Shown one piece after another: positions 41,685 through 52,933 of a stretch of 64,000 nt of DNA. The notes beneath the pieces were generated by a model. That model did not search any database and was not told where the DNA came from. It worked only from the letters and a program-made list of their open reading frames with translations. Where the stretch lies: contig CM037877.1 of the NCBI GenBank assembly GCA_021292165.1, positions 160,227,871 through 160,291,870 of the forward strand, written 5' to 3'. The DNA comes from Shinisaurus crocodilurus (Eukaryota; Chordata; Lepidosauria; Squamata; Shinisauridae). Positions within the stretch are counted from its first letter, which is position 1; each line of letters starts with the position of its first letter. A program made the position numbers and the translations under genes.

Positions 41685-44185
41685 TGTTATGTTCTGCCAC
41701 AGTATCTAAAAAAGCTGAAACTGTTAGCCATGAATCATGATTTGCTGGGCGAAAGCGTTCTGCACGTATTTGCACAATAACTGAAGAAACAGCTGTTGCA
41801 AAAGGGGGCAAAATAACGTGGAAGACTGCTCCAACCCCTGCCTCCCTTCTTTCTCTCTCTCTTGTCACCCTGGCTACAAATCTGAAAAGGTCACAAGGGA
41901 AAATGAGTTTAGTGATCTCAGCCTGGGGCCAAAGCCAGCCTTTATGGAGCATGTGAAATTGCAATGACGGCAATGAAGTAGGACCATTCCTCACACATCA
42001 GGGCTGAATTTCCAGTATGAAGAAACAGGTCACTTCACACAATTGGGTCCAAATGGCCAATGTTCGGCAGCATCCCAGCACCGGCGGAACAGGGGACTTC
42101 ATTGACGTTGACACATCACCACAATCACTTCTTCCCTGGTGCAGTTTCTGAAAACATTTTTGCGACTATGATAATCAGAGGTCCCCAAGGGAAAGCACAG
42201 GGACTCAGGCTCCCTCCAATGGAGCATGTCAGATACTGTTTGTTTCACACGCCACACCACATTAGAGGAGACTCGAGTGACCACTGGTCTTCGTATTGTT
42301 TAGGGACCAGATAGTTGGCCAAGTGAGGTGGACACACAACGTTTTGTCCCCTTCTGAGCTAATGCTCGGCCAAATAGAAGGAAGAATTAATATCTCTGGG
42401 CCTGTTCAGACATTCCTTACAGGGGAGGAAATAATCTCTGGTTAAGGCTGTACCGTGTTGATTTAACCACAACCCCCATTATTTCCAGGAATTAACTGTA
42501 ACATCAATGAAACCACATGTGCCATATGGAGGCTGGGGGCAGCTCCACATCACAGGGAGTCTATGACCCCACTTCAGCCTGGTTAAACAAACGCAGCAAC
42601 ATGCTACGCTGAAGACTGAACAGTTCTCTGGGTTTATTTCAGTTTGGTTACATCATCAGGGCATAGTGGTGGCTGCCTTTACCTTGTCTGCCAACTCCTT
42701 CCCTTCCCTTAGGCGTCTGGGTTCCTGCAACCCCTCAAACCTGGTACTAAACAGAGCCTTGGTTCTTGCAACTCAGGTTCTCTCATAGCTGCTCTGGCTT
42801 GGGCCCAGCTGGTTCATCCTTTGCTCCTCCACCATCCCACTCCCTGGCTTGAAGGTTGGGTCTTTCTCACTCAGCCTCCTCCTCTCTCACATGACCTTCC
42901 TCCTACTCCTCTTTCACACACTCGTCTCTTCCTCCTTTATAATTGGGATCACAGGACCTTTTAGAAGGCTTCTCCTGCCATTAACCCTTCCCTTGCCAAG
43001 TCTCTCTGACCTGCCCTACTGGGGATTCTGACCTTTCTTCTCTGTTTCCTTCTAACATGGCCCCCACAGACCCTGCTGAAGTGGCGGACATCTGGCTGAC
43101 ACTTCAGGTGTTGTTGTCAGCTGTGAACCCAGTCAAACCTGCAGAGTTCACACTCTCCCAGCCACAGTATGCAAGAGCCTCACACTCAGACCGGACTTGG
43201 GATATTTCCTGAAAAAATACATGTTGAATACATCCTTTGTTAGTGGCATTAAATGTGCACCATTGAAACAGGTGAAATGAGAAGATAAAATGGCAAAATT
43301 AACAAGTAAGGCAAGATGTGGGGGGAGAGACATAGAAAAGAGGGATTTGTTAACTTAAACTAGACTGCTTGAAGAGGATGGATGTGTTGGCAAATGTTGA
43401 GAGGAAGGGATGGGAAGGGGGTGAAAAGGGGGCCAGAACTTCTATGTTCAGAGGCAATATCTAGGGATGTACAAATCAGCAAAACTCAAGGTGGCCAAAG
43501 TTCTCCAAAGGTGGTGACTGAAGCTGGTGTTTTATACTGACACATTTCACATTTTAAAATCTATCTATCTATATAAAATTTTAAAAATATACATTTTAAA
43601 AGAATTCTTAATCTTTAAATTTTGTAAATCTATGAAAAAAATTGAATTTTTTTTTAAAAATTCATTATTATTTTTAAGTTATAAAATTTATAAACTGGAT
43701 GCGCTATTGTTGGTCATTTTGTTTGTTTTGGGAGTATTGTATTATGAGCATTGCATTGCCTGCATACTGATTGATTCAAAGTTCTCTGAATTCTATCTTG
43801 AACCTTGTTCCATATCAGATTGCAAGCTTTGTTTTTTTCCTTTTTGCAAGAAAATTAATACATATTTTCATGTTTTCCCCCCAAATGTATGCATCAATTG
43901 TGTGCATCTTTGAAATGTATGCATTCTTCTCCTATTGTTTAAAGCGTATATGTGCACATTTTTCAAAAGTATGCATGCTGTTGAACACTTTTTTTTTGTC
44001 CGCAAATCACATTGCAACTTCAGAAATGTACGGACTTCAACCGCAGATTGTGTTTGAGTCTGTGTTAGGTCCAGAAGGTGTAAACTGGGTAAATCCTGAT
44101 CAAAAATGAACTCAATTCTTTTTCTCATACATCCCCAGCAATATCCCACCGAATACCAATCGCTATGCGGGCACGGGCACGTAAC
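41685..44185. other. Intronic, partly repeat-like, unassigned
   Basis: 42590-43165 is pyrimidine-rich with a tttatttcagtttggtt block near 42632 and a ttcacagctgacaac-type end on the opposite strand. It could be an old LTR in reverse orientation, but no terminal repeats were found. 43540-43680 is very AT-rich. 43870-44060 repeats aaatgtatgcat-type words. Confidence 0.35.
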
Positions 44186-44189
44186 AGCC

Positions 44190-44308
44190 AGAGAAGGCTA
44201 TTGCCTATGCCGCATTTGTAGGCTTCCTGGTGGCATGCCGTTGACCACTGCAGGAAGCAGCATGCTGACTGAGATTGACCTGCTGATCCAGCAGGGTTTG
44301 TCTAAAAG
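44190..44308 (+). mobile_element. CR1-like LINE 3' end fragment
   Basis: gccagagaaggctattgcct, cttcctggtggcatgccgtt, gaccactgcaggaagcagca and ctgctgatccagcagggttt follow the CR1 3' terminal order. Confidence 0.65.
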
Positions 44309-44587
44309 CACATTAAATTACTACTAGCTATGAAAAACAGAAGTCATTATCCATCTTTAATCATTATTAATCACTAGTCAAATGTAACAACCAGTGGTCT
44401 ATTCACAAAGAAAGATCTACCAGGTCATTCACACAGAAACATGCATCTAGATAGTTCATTAGGGCCTAGGTAAGCATCACAATGAGAATAGGCATGCACT
44501 TTCTTCCCATGCACATCTACCTTGGGTGTGCTTGTAGGAGGCTGTTTTTATGCATTCAACTCCCATGCTGATCCTGGATTGAAATTA

Positions 44588-44767
44588 ATAAACCCCAGGG
44601 CCGGTGCAAGGGAGTTTGGTGCAGTTTGGTGCCCTAGGCAAGATCAGATATTTAGCGCCCCCCCTTCCCACTTGAGCCGTCCCTCCCTATTTCTGGCGCC
44701 CCCTTTAGCCCTGCGCCCTAGGCAGCTGCCTAGTTGGCCTAATGGTAGCACCGGCCCTGATAAACCC
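44588..44767. mobile_element. hAT-type MITE with perfect 8-bp target duplication
   Basis: The element is 44596-44759 (164 bp), with ends CAGGGCCGGTGC and GCACCGGCCCTG, which are exactly inverted. ATAAACCC flanks it at 44588-44595 and 44760-44767. It contains the gtgccctaggcaag and gcagctgcctagttggccta words of a squamate family. Confidence 0.92.
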
Positions 44768-44829
44768 ATGAGCCATACCCACTGGGGGGGGGGGGACTTC
44801 CTGACACACATAAAATCTTAATATCCCAA

Positions 44830-44925
44830 GACTGCAACCCCATGTTCACTTTCTCTGGAGCTGACCTCAGTGGGATTTACTTCTGAGTAAATACACATAG
44901 GACTAGACTGCAAATCAATGGGACT
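44830..44925. repeat. Harbinger-like MITE, decayed
   Basis: The words agactgcaaccccatgttca, tcagtgggatttacttctga and acacataggactagactgca are a decayed version of the family at 45615-45704. Confidence 0.5.
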
Positions 44926-44999
44926 TCATCAGAGACAACTGAGACTAAACTGTTTTAGATTGAAGCACTTTGACTCAGGATCAGGATAAAAACAGAATG

Positions 45000-45003
<4 letters not shown>

Positions 45004-45032
<29 letters not shown>
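45004..45032. repeat. (CA)n microsatellite
   Basis: About 14 CA units followed by a short (AT)n. Confidence 0.95.
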
Positions 45033-45034
<2 letters not shown>

Positions 45035-45611
45035 TATATATAGCTGTATATAGAGTAAAAACGGCTTCTGTGTGTTTTTCCAAACAAAACCCTTAAAGAC
45101 AAGATCAATTCTCCATACAGTTAAATGTGGTGGGAGGAGGGGAAGATCAATGCAAAGAGGCACTGAGAGGCAAAGTGGATATTCATTCAATGCTAGCAAT
45201 TCCTAATGAAATTATAAATGGCTAGGTCACTTGTATTATATGGTTCTGCTATCCCTCACTGGTGTAAGTCAATGAGATCAAATAGAGCTTTACCAAATTA
45301 CATCAGCAGATGGTCTGTAGGCATACAGTATTGTCTTAATCTATTAAGTAATTGACATTTATAATGCACCAAATGTAAAACTAAATTGCATCCCATTTTA
45401 CATTTGTTTTCATATGGTATTCAATAAAAAAATGGGAAAGCACCAAGAAATTAGCTTTTTGCTTAAAACATCTCATTTGGGTTAGAGCTTATCTATCTGC
45501 ATCATCTAAAGGTAGATTCTCTACCTGGCATTAGAAATCTCAGAAACTAGTAACCTCTTATTAATTGAACACTGATTTTGTTTTTAATCTGATTGATCCA
45601 CTGACCATTTA
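45033..45611. other. Intronic, no recognised element
   Basis: No repeat or coding signal was recognised. Confidence 0.4.
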
Positions 45612-45707
45612 TTACAGTGCAATCCTATACATGTCTACTCAGAAGTAATCCCCACTGAATTCAATGGGACTTACTCCCAGGCAAGCACACATAGGATTGC
45701 AGCCTTA
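45612..45707. repeat. Harbinger-like MITE with TTA target duplication
   Basis: The element is 45615-45704, starting cagtgcaatcctatacatgt and ending cacataggattgcagcc. The palindromic centre has ccccactgaattcaatggga. TTA is at 45612-45614 and 45705-45707. Confidence 0.8.
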
Positions 45708-46264
45708 ACAGATGAAATTTAAATAAATCTGCATAACACCATGTTGGTGCCTTTTAGGGGATGTTGAATGAAGTGTGAGTTAACATACAATATTACAAAC
45801 AAAAGCTACCACTCATTGGACACAATCCTTTAGGAAGGTCTCCTCTGTAAGCTCCACTGAAATGAACTGGAGTAGTGCTTGATGGCTGAAATGTCCCCAT
45901 TCCTTTCAATGGTGCTTCTTCAGGAACATTTCCCAGTGAATTGTGTTCTCTCTCATCCTCTCTCTCATTCTCAAAATGGCTTAAAGAAATAACTCTACCC
46001 TTCATTCTCAGCCTCACCAATTAAAGTTTGTCCCCAACAATTAATCAACACGCAGTTTAATTTACTTGATTAATCAATTAACTTTTTCCAGCCCTGCCTT
46101 AACCACCATTTCATATACCCAGAGTGGTTAAAAGGATTAACAGAGTGATGATTACACACACACACACGCACGCCACTCAGCATTCCAAGGCATGCTTACA
46201 AGTGACAATTTTAGAATTTACAATTCTAAATGATGTAACTGATAAGCTATTCTAGTACTTGGTC
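45708..46264. other. Intronic, no recognised element
   Basis: A short (CA)n lies near 46155-46168. Nothing else was recognised. Confidence 0.4.
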
Positions 46265-46560
46265 TTTTGCCACCAGGCCCAATTCAAGGTGCTAGTAATT
46301 ACCTTTAAAGCCCTAATCGCTTTGGATCCAAATACCTGAAGGAGCACCTATCCCCATACTAGCCTGCCGATGATAGTACTAATTTATTTATTGATTGAAC
46401 TGATAAACCACCCTTCATCCACAAGGGATCCCAATACAGAACATAATAAAAAGACAAATGCAGTACAGTAATGATAAAATGACAAGATAAAAAGCTTAAA
46501 AACTATTCAATCAGCAAACTAACAAATTACGGTAATCAATCAGTTTAAAGGGAAAAAACA
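46265..46560 (+). mobile_element. L2-type LINE fragment and adjoining LINE tail
   Basis: 46275-46380 (cccaattcaaggtgctagta, ttacctttaaagccctaatc, tggatccaaatacctgaagg) matches the L2 coding 3' region. From about 46383 a minus-oriented LINE tail like 2155-2295 is inserted. L2 text resumes at 46880. Confidence 0.6.
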
Positions 46561-46763
46561 TTTAAATTTTAAGATGTCTGGAATGTTTTGATTTGGCACC
46601 AAAAAGAAAGCAAGGTCGGCACCAACTGGGGCAAAGCTGGGGCCTCTCTTTTGAATAATGCATAAAAATAATGCATTTCCCTCACTGATGGCAGAAGACG
46701 GGTCTCTGTGAAGATCTTAATGCACAGACAGCATTATATGTGAGGAGGCACTCCCGGAGACAT

Positions 46764-46877
46764 TTAGGGTGCAATTCTAAGCAAGCTTAGACAGAAAGAA
46801 GGCCTACATCTCCCAGCATGTCCCAGTCAGTTGTACGTCTTTTCTCCTGCCTAAACTTGCAAAGGATTGCGCCCTTA
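46764..46877. repeat. Harbinger-like palindromic MITE with TTA target duplication
   Basis: The element is 46767-46874, starting gggtgcaattctaagcaagc and ending cttgcaaaggattgcgccc. TTA lies at both sides (46764-46766 and 46875-46877). Confidence 0.82.
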
Positions 46878-46879
46878 GG

Positions 46880-47085
46880 ATGTTAAAATCTTCTGCCGAG
46901 GCCTTTATTCAGGGACCTCTCTCAGAGGTACGGTATGTGCCAGCAAGTGAAAAGGCTTTCTCAGCGGCGGCACCTCAGCTACAGAATGCCCCTCTATAGA
47001 GGCTCACCTGGCACCCACATTGCAATCTCTCATCCTAAGCTACCTCACAGGGCTGTTGTGAATGTAAAATGGGAAGAAAGGAAAG
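46880..47085 (+). mobile_element. L2-type LINE fragment, continued
   Basis: tgccagcaagtgaaaaggct, ttctcagcggcggcacctca and gctacagaatgcccctctat give the L2 terminal coding block. The gggctgttgtgaatgtaaaa words follow. Confidence 0.55.
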
Positions 47086-47254
47086 ATGTTAGGCCAAAAT
47101 GTAACAAATATATATCCATCGAATGAAACTGCTGTTACAAAAGTTACTCTGAAGCAAGACCTCAATGCGAGCCCTCAGTGATATCTGAAACAAAAGCAAA
47201 CAAAATCTGTTCAACGTACTTGAAAATGATGTTCTGCATGTTCTCCATGCCATC

Positions 47255-47566
47255 TTACAGGAAGAGCACACCAATGAGACTTTTCTCCCCCACCTCTGCT
47301 GTGTTTCTCATCTTTATCCATACAAAACGGTTGCTTGGACCGCAGTAAAATGATCTCAGGAGAGAATCAGGATCAATAGACATAACTGTAGATGGTGAGG
47401 GAGCCTCTATCTCATCCTTGAATTCTGGGAGACTTCGTTCCTCAACTGAATGCATGTGAAATTTTAATTCAATAAAATGAAAGGGCAAGAAATTTGTACG
47501 GCTGTTTCTTACCATTACAGCCAGTTCCTGTGCAGATGCTAGGAACCTAGGGCTGATACGGAACAT
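47255..47566 (-). other. Unrecognised 103-codon open frame
   Basis: The frame opens MFRISPRFLASAQELAVMV and ends with GEKSLIGVLFL. Its composition looks protein-like, but no family was recognised, and no flanking exon or poly-A tail of a retrocopy was seen. A GTAAGA donor-like site lies inside it (plus-strand tcttaccattac near 47508-47519). It could be a fragment of a host retrocopy or chance. Confidence 0.2.
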
Positions 47567-47969
47567 ACTTAGCTATGGGTGAGAATTTCATTTCAGTTTC
47601 TGACAGGCTCCTCCTTTTAAACAGCTACATGACAGGCAGGTACACCCTGGCCCTCTCCATGCTGGGAATAGCTGTACCTATTGAATTTGGCCAGTGCAGA
47701 TGGGTGAGAATTTAATTTCAGTTTGGTTTTGATAAGAATTTACCAAAATTCTCAAAATTCTTCCTATTCAGGAGAGAAAGAACTTGAGATCTAAAGAAAT
47801 TCAAATGCAAGAGAAAGAGAAACTAGCAGATTCATCCATGCCACCATCCCATAATGTTCTGAGGAGTGGTGTTTTGGATTAATGGAGAATATAAAAGTAC
47901 TCAGGTCTGCTTGTTTTTTAATTGCAGTTTTTAATTACTGCAACTGTATTTATTTTAGCTCACATGTTA

Positions 47970-48145
47970 TGGTGATGGCCACTAGCTTGGCTGGCTTTAG
48001 AAGTGGATGAGACAAATTCGTGGAAAGTGACTATTGCCTTCAAGCCTTGATTGTTGGCTTTCTGGAGGTATCTGGTGGACCACTGTGGGAAGCAGGATAT
48101 TGGATTAAGTGGACCTTTGATCTGATCCAGCAGGGCTCCACTTAG
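47970..48145 (+). mobile_element. CR1 LINE 3' end
   Basis: ggctttagaagtggatgaga, caaattcgtggaaagtgact, ggtatctggtggaccactgt, gacctttgatctgatccagc and agggctcc follow the CR1 3' terminal order. Confidence 0.75.
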
Positions 48146-48216
48146 GTTCTTTGGAGAAGTTAAAAGTGCAAAATAACGAGAAATAATTTTGTGTAGATAA
48201 GCCCAAGAGATTGGTA

Positions 48217-48232
48217 TGTGTGTGTGTGTGAC

Positions 48233-48269
<37 letters not shown>
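48217..48269. repeat. (TG)n(AG)n microsatellite
   Basis: Seven TG units run into about 20 AG units. Confidence 0.95.
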
Positions 48270-50214
48270 CTGGCATTATCTGGAAAGCTCTGATTAGGAG
48301 GAGAATAGTGAAGTATCCTTTAGTTACACCACAAGACAGTTGGAATGTGAATGTGAAGCTAAAACACAAAACAATTTGATCTGTGGCTTGGCTGCTTGCC
48401 TGAGTCATCCTTGCATACGACTCCGGGGTGCTCTCTCAATTCATGTGTGTCCTCCATCCTTAACTGGTTATGAGGGGGCATAACTATCTCTTGCCCAGGA
48501 GCACTTAAAACTCTTCCACCCAGTAGCCATGCTTAGCAGTAGAATCTAGCATTTGCAGAAAACTTTTCTCTAACTGTCTGAAAAGTTTGCAAAACTCAGC
48601 CAACTGAGGCTTGCCTTAATTCTTTGGAGTATTTACATCTACTCAAATGAACAAAAAGAAAAGGAAAGAAGAAGTGCACGCTAAAGGCTGTTCAGTAGTT
48701 TTTTCACATACTGTTCCACCTACGCCACACTGCTCAAATCGCTTTAGGTAAACCATCTCTAACATACATTAAAAATGATGCCTTGTGAAAAGGATTTTAA
48801 GCAATGTTCATTTGTCTAGAAGCATGGATGTGCGACTGAAAACCCATCATCCATTCGTTTTGACAAAAAGGTAATAATTAAAGTCTTTTAACTGTCCCTC
48901 CTCCTTTTACTGCACATCATTTGACCTATGATAAAACAGCCTATCAAATTTCCATTCATTATTTCTACCTGAAGGGCTTTGCCAGCTCACATGTATATAA
49001 ATCTCCATTTGTCAGCTTTAAACTATACCTGTCCCACTTGCTATGAGGGCTCATTGCTCTTGTCCCTTAAAAATTGCCAAATACCGTCAAGTGACATAAC
49101 CTGCCTTCAGCCTCCAATGACCCTTGCAATCAATAATATTTGTAACCTGTAAGTGCAGAGTTAAGTAGAACAGAAGCCGTGCACTATCCTCGTTAACCAC
49201 ATTGAGCTGTGATACTGCAACCTGCTCCCTGGTGTCTCCTGTGATCAATTTTAATCTCTGGTCCAGGAATAAAAGAACGCAGGCTCCTGTTTCTGAATTC
49301 ATCTCAAAAGGATGCTATAGATTTGTATGTCTGCAGAGGGAATGGAAGATTTAATTCAACCAGGAGCTGAAGGAAAGAATGCATCTAAACTATCATTCCT
49401 TCTCATTACCCTTGGTAATATTTAAGCCTTCAGCAGACAATATTAAATAAGGAAAAATACACAGTGATAGGTTAAAAGCAGAGCCCACATTCTTTCTTGC
49501 ATACCAGAGGCTCACAGTTGCTCATTAGAGCAATCGTGATTAGTATAACTGTCATCACAGCTGGATCACTTTTTGCATCATAAACACTGGGTCTGCACAA
49601 TACACAAACTGGCAGCTAACGTGCAAAGGAGAATTTGGGTTCACAATGCACTGGAAAAAATGAAATTGTCAGTAGGAGGTTTTTTTTTAAAAAAAACAAC
49701 ACTTCAAAAGCTAAATATAATTAATGCATTAGATATTTTGGAAATTTCAGATGTTGGCATGTTTAACTTGTACACACATACACTGTGTACCCATCTGTCT
49801 GTCTCTTTTTCTCACATATGTGCAAGTGCACACACAGAGACGTACACATATTCTATGAACCATTTCAAACACTATGCAGAAGCAAATCCAGGTTTGCCAT
49901 CAAGGATATGCGCTCAACAGGGAGCTGCGGCCATTCACAGCATGACAGTTGTACATTGAAAATATCTGAGATGTAAACCTGAAAATGCAACGTATGAAGT
50001 AGCTCTGGAAGAGAAAAAAAGGAAAGAAAGAGTTGGGGGAGGGGGGTATACTAATTCACAATCAGTAAACTTCATTAACGTTGTGGTTGTTCACATGTAC
50101 TGGTAAAGTAGTACGAGAATCAGCAGCAAATATCAGAAATACTTATTTCACAACTTGTGTTTTGAGATTTACAATGAAAATGTCCCCTACTGATTACTAA
50201 TGGGAACAACGATG
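48270..50214. other. Long repeat-poor intronic stretch
   Basis: About 1.9 kb with almost no recognisable repeat (a (T)n(A)n at 49680-49698 only). Balanced composition and absence of mobile elements make 48870-49560 a candidate conserved non-coding block. This cannot be shown from one sequence. Confidence 0.35.
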
Positions 50215-50399
50215 ACATTTGGTAACCTCACGTTTGGATAATTGTGATGTGCTTTACGTGGGGCTGTCCTTGAAAATGATCCAGAAATTGCAACTGATCC
50301 AAAAATGTGGCTGCCAGGATAGGTGTCAAGGAGCATACAACACTGATCTTGAAAGAGCTACATTGGTTGACTATCTGTTTCTGGGCCAAATTCAAGGTG
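50215..50399 (+). mobile_element. L2-type LINE, RT C-terminal coding remnant (left part)
   Basis: The frame reads VTSRLDNCDVLYVGLSLKMI then QKLQLIQK, which fits the L2 reverse transcriptase C-terminal pattern (S-R-L-D-Y-C-N-x-L-Y-x-G-L-P). It is interrupted by a SINE at 50400. Confidence 0.85.
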
Positions 50400-50605
50400 G
50401 GCACAGGACGGGTTGTAGCTCAGTGGTAGAACATGTGCTTTGCATGCAGAAGGTCCCAGGTTCGATCCCCGGCATCTCCAGATAGGGCTGGAAAAACTCC
50501 TGCCTGAAGCTCTGGAGAGATGCTGCTGGTCAGTGTCAACAATACTGGGCTAGATGGACCAATGGTATGACTCAGTATAAGGCAGTTTCCTATGTTCCTA
50601 AGGTG
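50394..50605 (+). mobile_element. tRNA-derived SINE inserted in L2
   Basis: The SINE is 50400-50599. Its A box is tagctcagtgg (50416-50426) and its B box ggttcgatccc (50459-50469). The tRNA-like head is followed by gatggaccaatggtatgact, cagtataaggcagtttccta, a CR1-like 3' end. AAGGTG is duplicated at 50394-50399 and 50600-50605. Confidence 0.92.
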
Positions 50606-50860
50606 TTGTTCTTGACGCACAAGGCCCTAAATGATTTGGGATCCAGATATCTGAAGGACTGCCTCTCCCTGAACCAGCCTGCCTGCACTCTTAGATCTAG
50701 GGGGAAGCCAATCTTATAGTCCCACCATTAGGGGAAGTACAGTGGGCAATGACACAAGGTAGGACCTTCTCTGTGGTGGCATTCTGACTCTGAAATGCCC
50801 TCCCTCAAGAGGTACATCTGGTGCCAATGTTACAGTCATTTCGGCACCGGGTTAAGACCC
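50606..50860 (+). mobile_element. L2-type LINE, right part
   Basis: cacaaggccctaaatgattt, gggatccagatatctgaagg, gaccttctctgtggtggcat and ctgaaatgccctccctcaag continue the interrupted L2 copy. Confidence 0.8.
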
Positions 50861-51266
50861 ATCAGTTTACTAGGCCATTTATGAGTGTTTATGAACACTC
50901 ATCAATTGCCACACACGATAAGCAAGAACTTTCAGCAATTGTCACTATTTTTAAATCCATATGCATAACAATCACAGTAAACTAACCCAGTCATTTTCAA
51001 AATATATTCTGGGGAGCCCTGGGATTCCCAAGAAACTTTGAAGATCAGTAAAGGTGGGCAAAGGTCCTAATCTTCCCTTGCAATTTGTGATGACAGAGGA
51101 GCGGAGGTGTGTTCCAGTACAGTAGTCTTCAACTTGTTTTAGTACAAGAGCCACCTTTAGCCCAAACATGCATTTAGATACCCACTTCCTTTTTTTTTTT
51201 TTTTACCTTATATTTATATGGTGGTAGTGCTGCTGTTGCAACTCACCCTTAGGTCAGGCTGTGACC
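50861..51266. other. Intronic, no recognised element
   Basis: A T-run lies at 51190-51204. Nothing else was recognised. Confidence 0.4.
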
Positions 51267-51393
51267 CATTAGCGCAGTATTCTCCAACCTTGGGTCCCCA
51301 GATGTTTTTGGCCAGCTATGCTGGCTGGGGCATGCTGGGAGTTGTAGGCCAAAAACAACTGGGGACCCAAGGTTGGAGAACACTGCATTAGCG
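51267..51393. mobile_element. hAT-type MITE, near-perfect palindrome, 8-bp target duplication
   Basis: The element is 51275-51385 (111 bp). cagtattctccaaccttggg is mirrored by cccaaggttggagaacactg. CATTAGCG lies exactly at 51267-51274 and 51386-51393. Confidence 0.93.
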
Positions 51394-51920
51394 GGTCCCA
51401 AGTCACAAGCTGGACCAACGTTCTAGGACATAATCACAGTTCATGTGAACTGAGTGTAAACCCGAGAACAGGTTTCTTGCATTGCTCCATTGAGATAAAA
51501 TGCACCTAGCTATTCTGAAAAAAATACCTATGGAAGGCAACAACCCTCAACACACTTTGGTTGCAATGCTTGGCACAATCATACTCACAATGGGGGTGAG
51601 TAAAGAGTGGGAGAAAAAAGTGAGAGCTGAACCCTCTATCCATAATGTTAAGGGACACTCCCCATGTGTATTGGCATTTGGCACCATCGTACAGCAACTT
51701 TCTCTTCTCTATTTCATTGTCGCTCACTATGGGGGGTGGGCAGGAAAACTTGCTCTGTGATGGCCTCGATTCATGCAATCCCTCATGGCAACCACAACAT
51801 TTAACTAGTGTCTATTTCCCCCTCACTGCACTGGAAGATAATGATATTGGCCTAAAACTTATGGGGTTTGTGGGTTGTTGTTGTTTTTGCAAGGATTAGT
51901 GAGATAATATATATGAAATT
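51394..51920. other. Intronic, no recognised element
   Basis: Small open frames on both strands near 51500-51780 lack any motif. Confidence 0.4.
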
Positions 51921-52022
51921 CCTGAACATGGTGCCCTCCAGATGTGTTGGACCACCTAGCTGGGGGATATTCGGAGCTGTAGTCCCACACATCTGGAGGG
52001 CACAAGGTTTAGGAAGGCTGAT
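51921..52022. repeat. hAT-type foldback MITE, shortened
   Basis: cctgaacatggtgccctcca, gatgtgttgga on the left is mirrored by cacacatctggagggcacaa, ggtttaggaaggc on the right. Confidence 0.7.
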
Positions 52023-52889
52023 CTAGGTCTTCAAAGCTCCTCTTAATCTCAAAGTTATTTGGAGGGTACACTGAAAATTTGGCAGGAACTAAGAGGTACA
52101 CAAGAATTATGATCAATGGGAAGATCTCACTGAGTTTAATCATTAAACTTTAATGGGATGCACACCTTGTCCAATGCTCAGACCATTTATGCTTTCCTTG
52201 ATGAGCTCATGAAGCTTCCCTATTAAGAGACGACTAGACCTCTTAATATTCCTTTAACGCCCCCCCTTTTTTCTGCATTCAGTATCTGAGCTCAAGACAT
52301 GCCTGTCTCAATGGAGTTCCACATAACAAAAAAACAAGAAGCATCTAATCGATAAATAGAAAATCAAGTTACATGCTCCCAATAGGTCCTCTAAGCAAGG
52401 ATTTCTCTGTGAAATGTTCATGCCTGTCTACAGTGGTAGCTGTTGCTTTTAATCCTTTCATAGGAGTGGGTCCAACATGCCTGCCATTAGCACTAATGTA
52501 AAACGAATGAGCATTTTACACCAAATCGGCACTCTTCCTCAGGAAAAGGGGTTAACACTACAATAAGCTTTACCAATGTAAATTATTTCCCCCATGCGGC
52601 TGCAGAACCACACAACTTATTCATTTAAAAATTATTAGCATATAAAAACATTATTATCTCTGCAGTTAATGTACGCTTCGCTGACAACCTTTTGGACCAT
52701 TACAATTAAGGAAGGCAGCATCCCCTTAATGAAGTTACAAAACATATTGTTTATTAAAGAGCAAATTATATCTTTAATTAACTTTAAATATTATAATCCA
52801 ATGAAAAATTCTCTCATAAACGGAAAGGACTTTCAAGTGCTCACGGCTAGAGCTGGTGATATACTTTTAGATGATCCTGACTTGTTGTT
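52023..52889. other. Repeat-poor, AT-rich intronic stretch
   Basis: 52620-52830 has many ATTA/TAAT words (ttaattaactttaaatatta) and no mobile element. It is a candidate conserved regulatory block, unproven. Confidence 0.3.
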
Positions 52890-52891
52890 AA

Positions 52892-52933
<42 letters not shown>
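52890..52933. repeat. (AAT)n microsatellite
   Basis: About 14 AAT units. Confidence 0.95.

Noticed and set aside
41653..41994. 113-codon minus-strand frame
   Set aside because: It ends in the (CT)n microsatellite (Arg-Glu repeats) and shows no motif.
42590..43165. Possible reverse-oriented LTR
   Set aside because: A reversed AATAAA-like block is present, but no TG...CA ends, duplication or second copy was found.
43527..43913. 128-codon plus-strand frame
   Set aside because: It is in very AT-rich DNA with Phe/Leu/Ile/Lys-biased translation and no motif.
50405..50470. tRNA gene
   Set aside because: A and B boxes are present, but the sequence continues into a SINE body with target duplications and does not fold as a complete tRNA.
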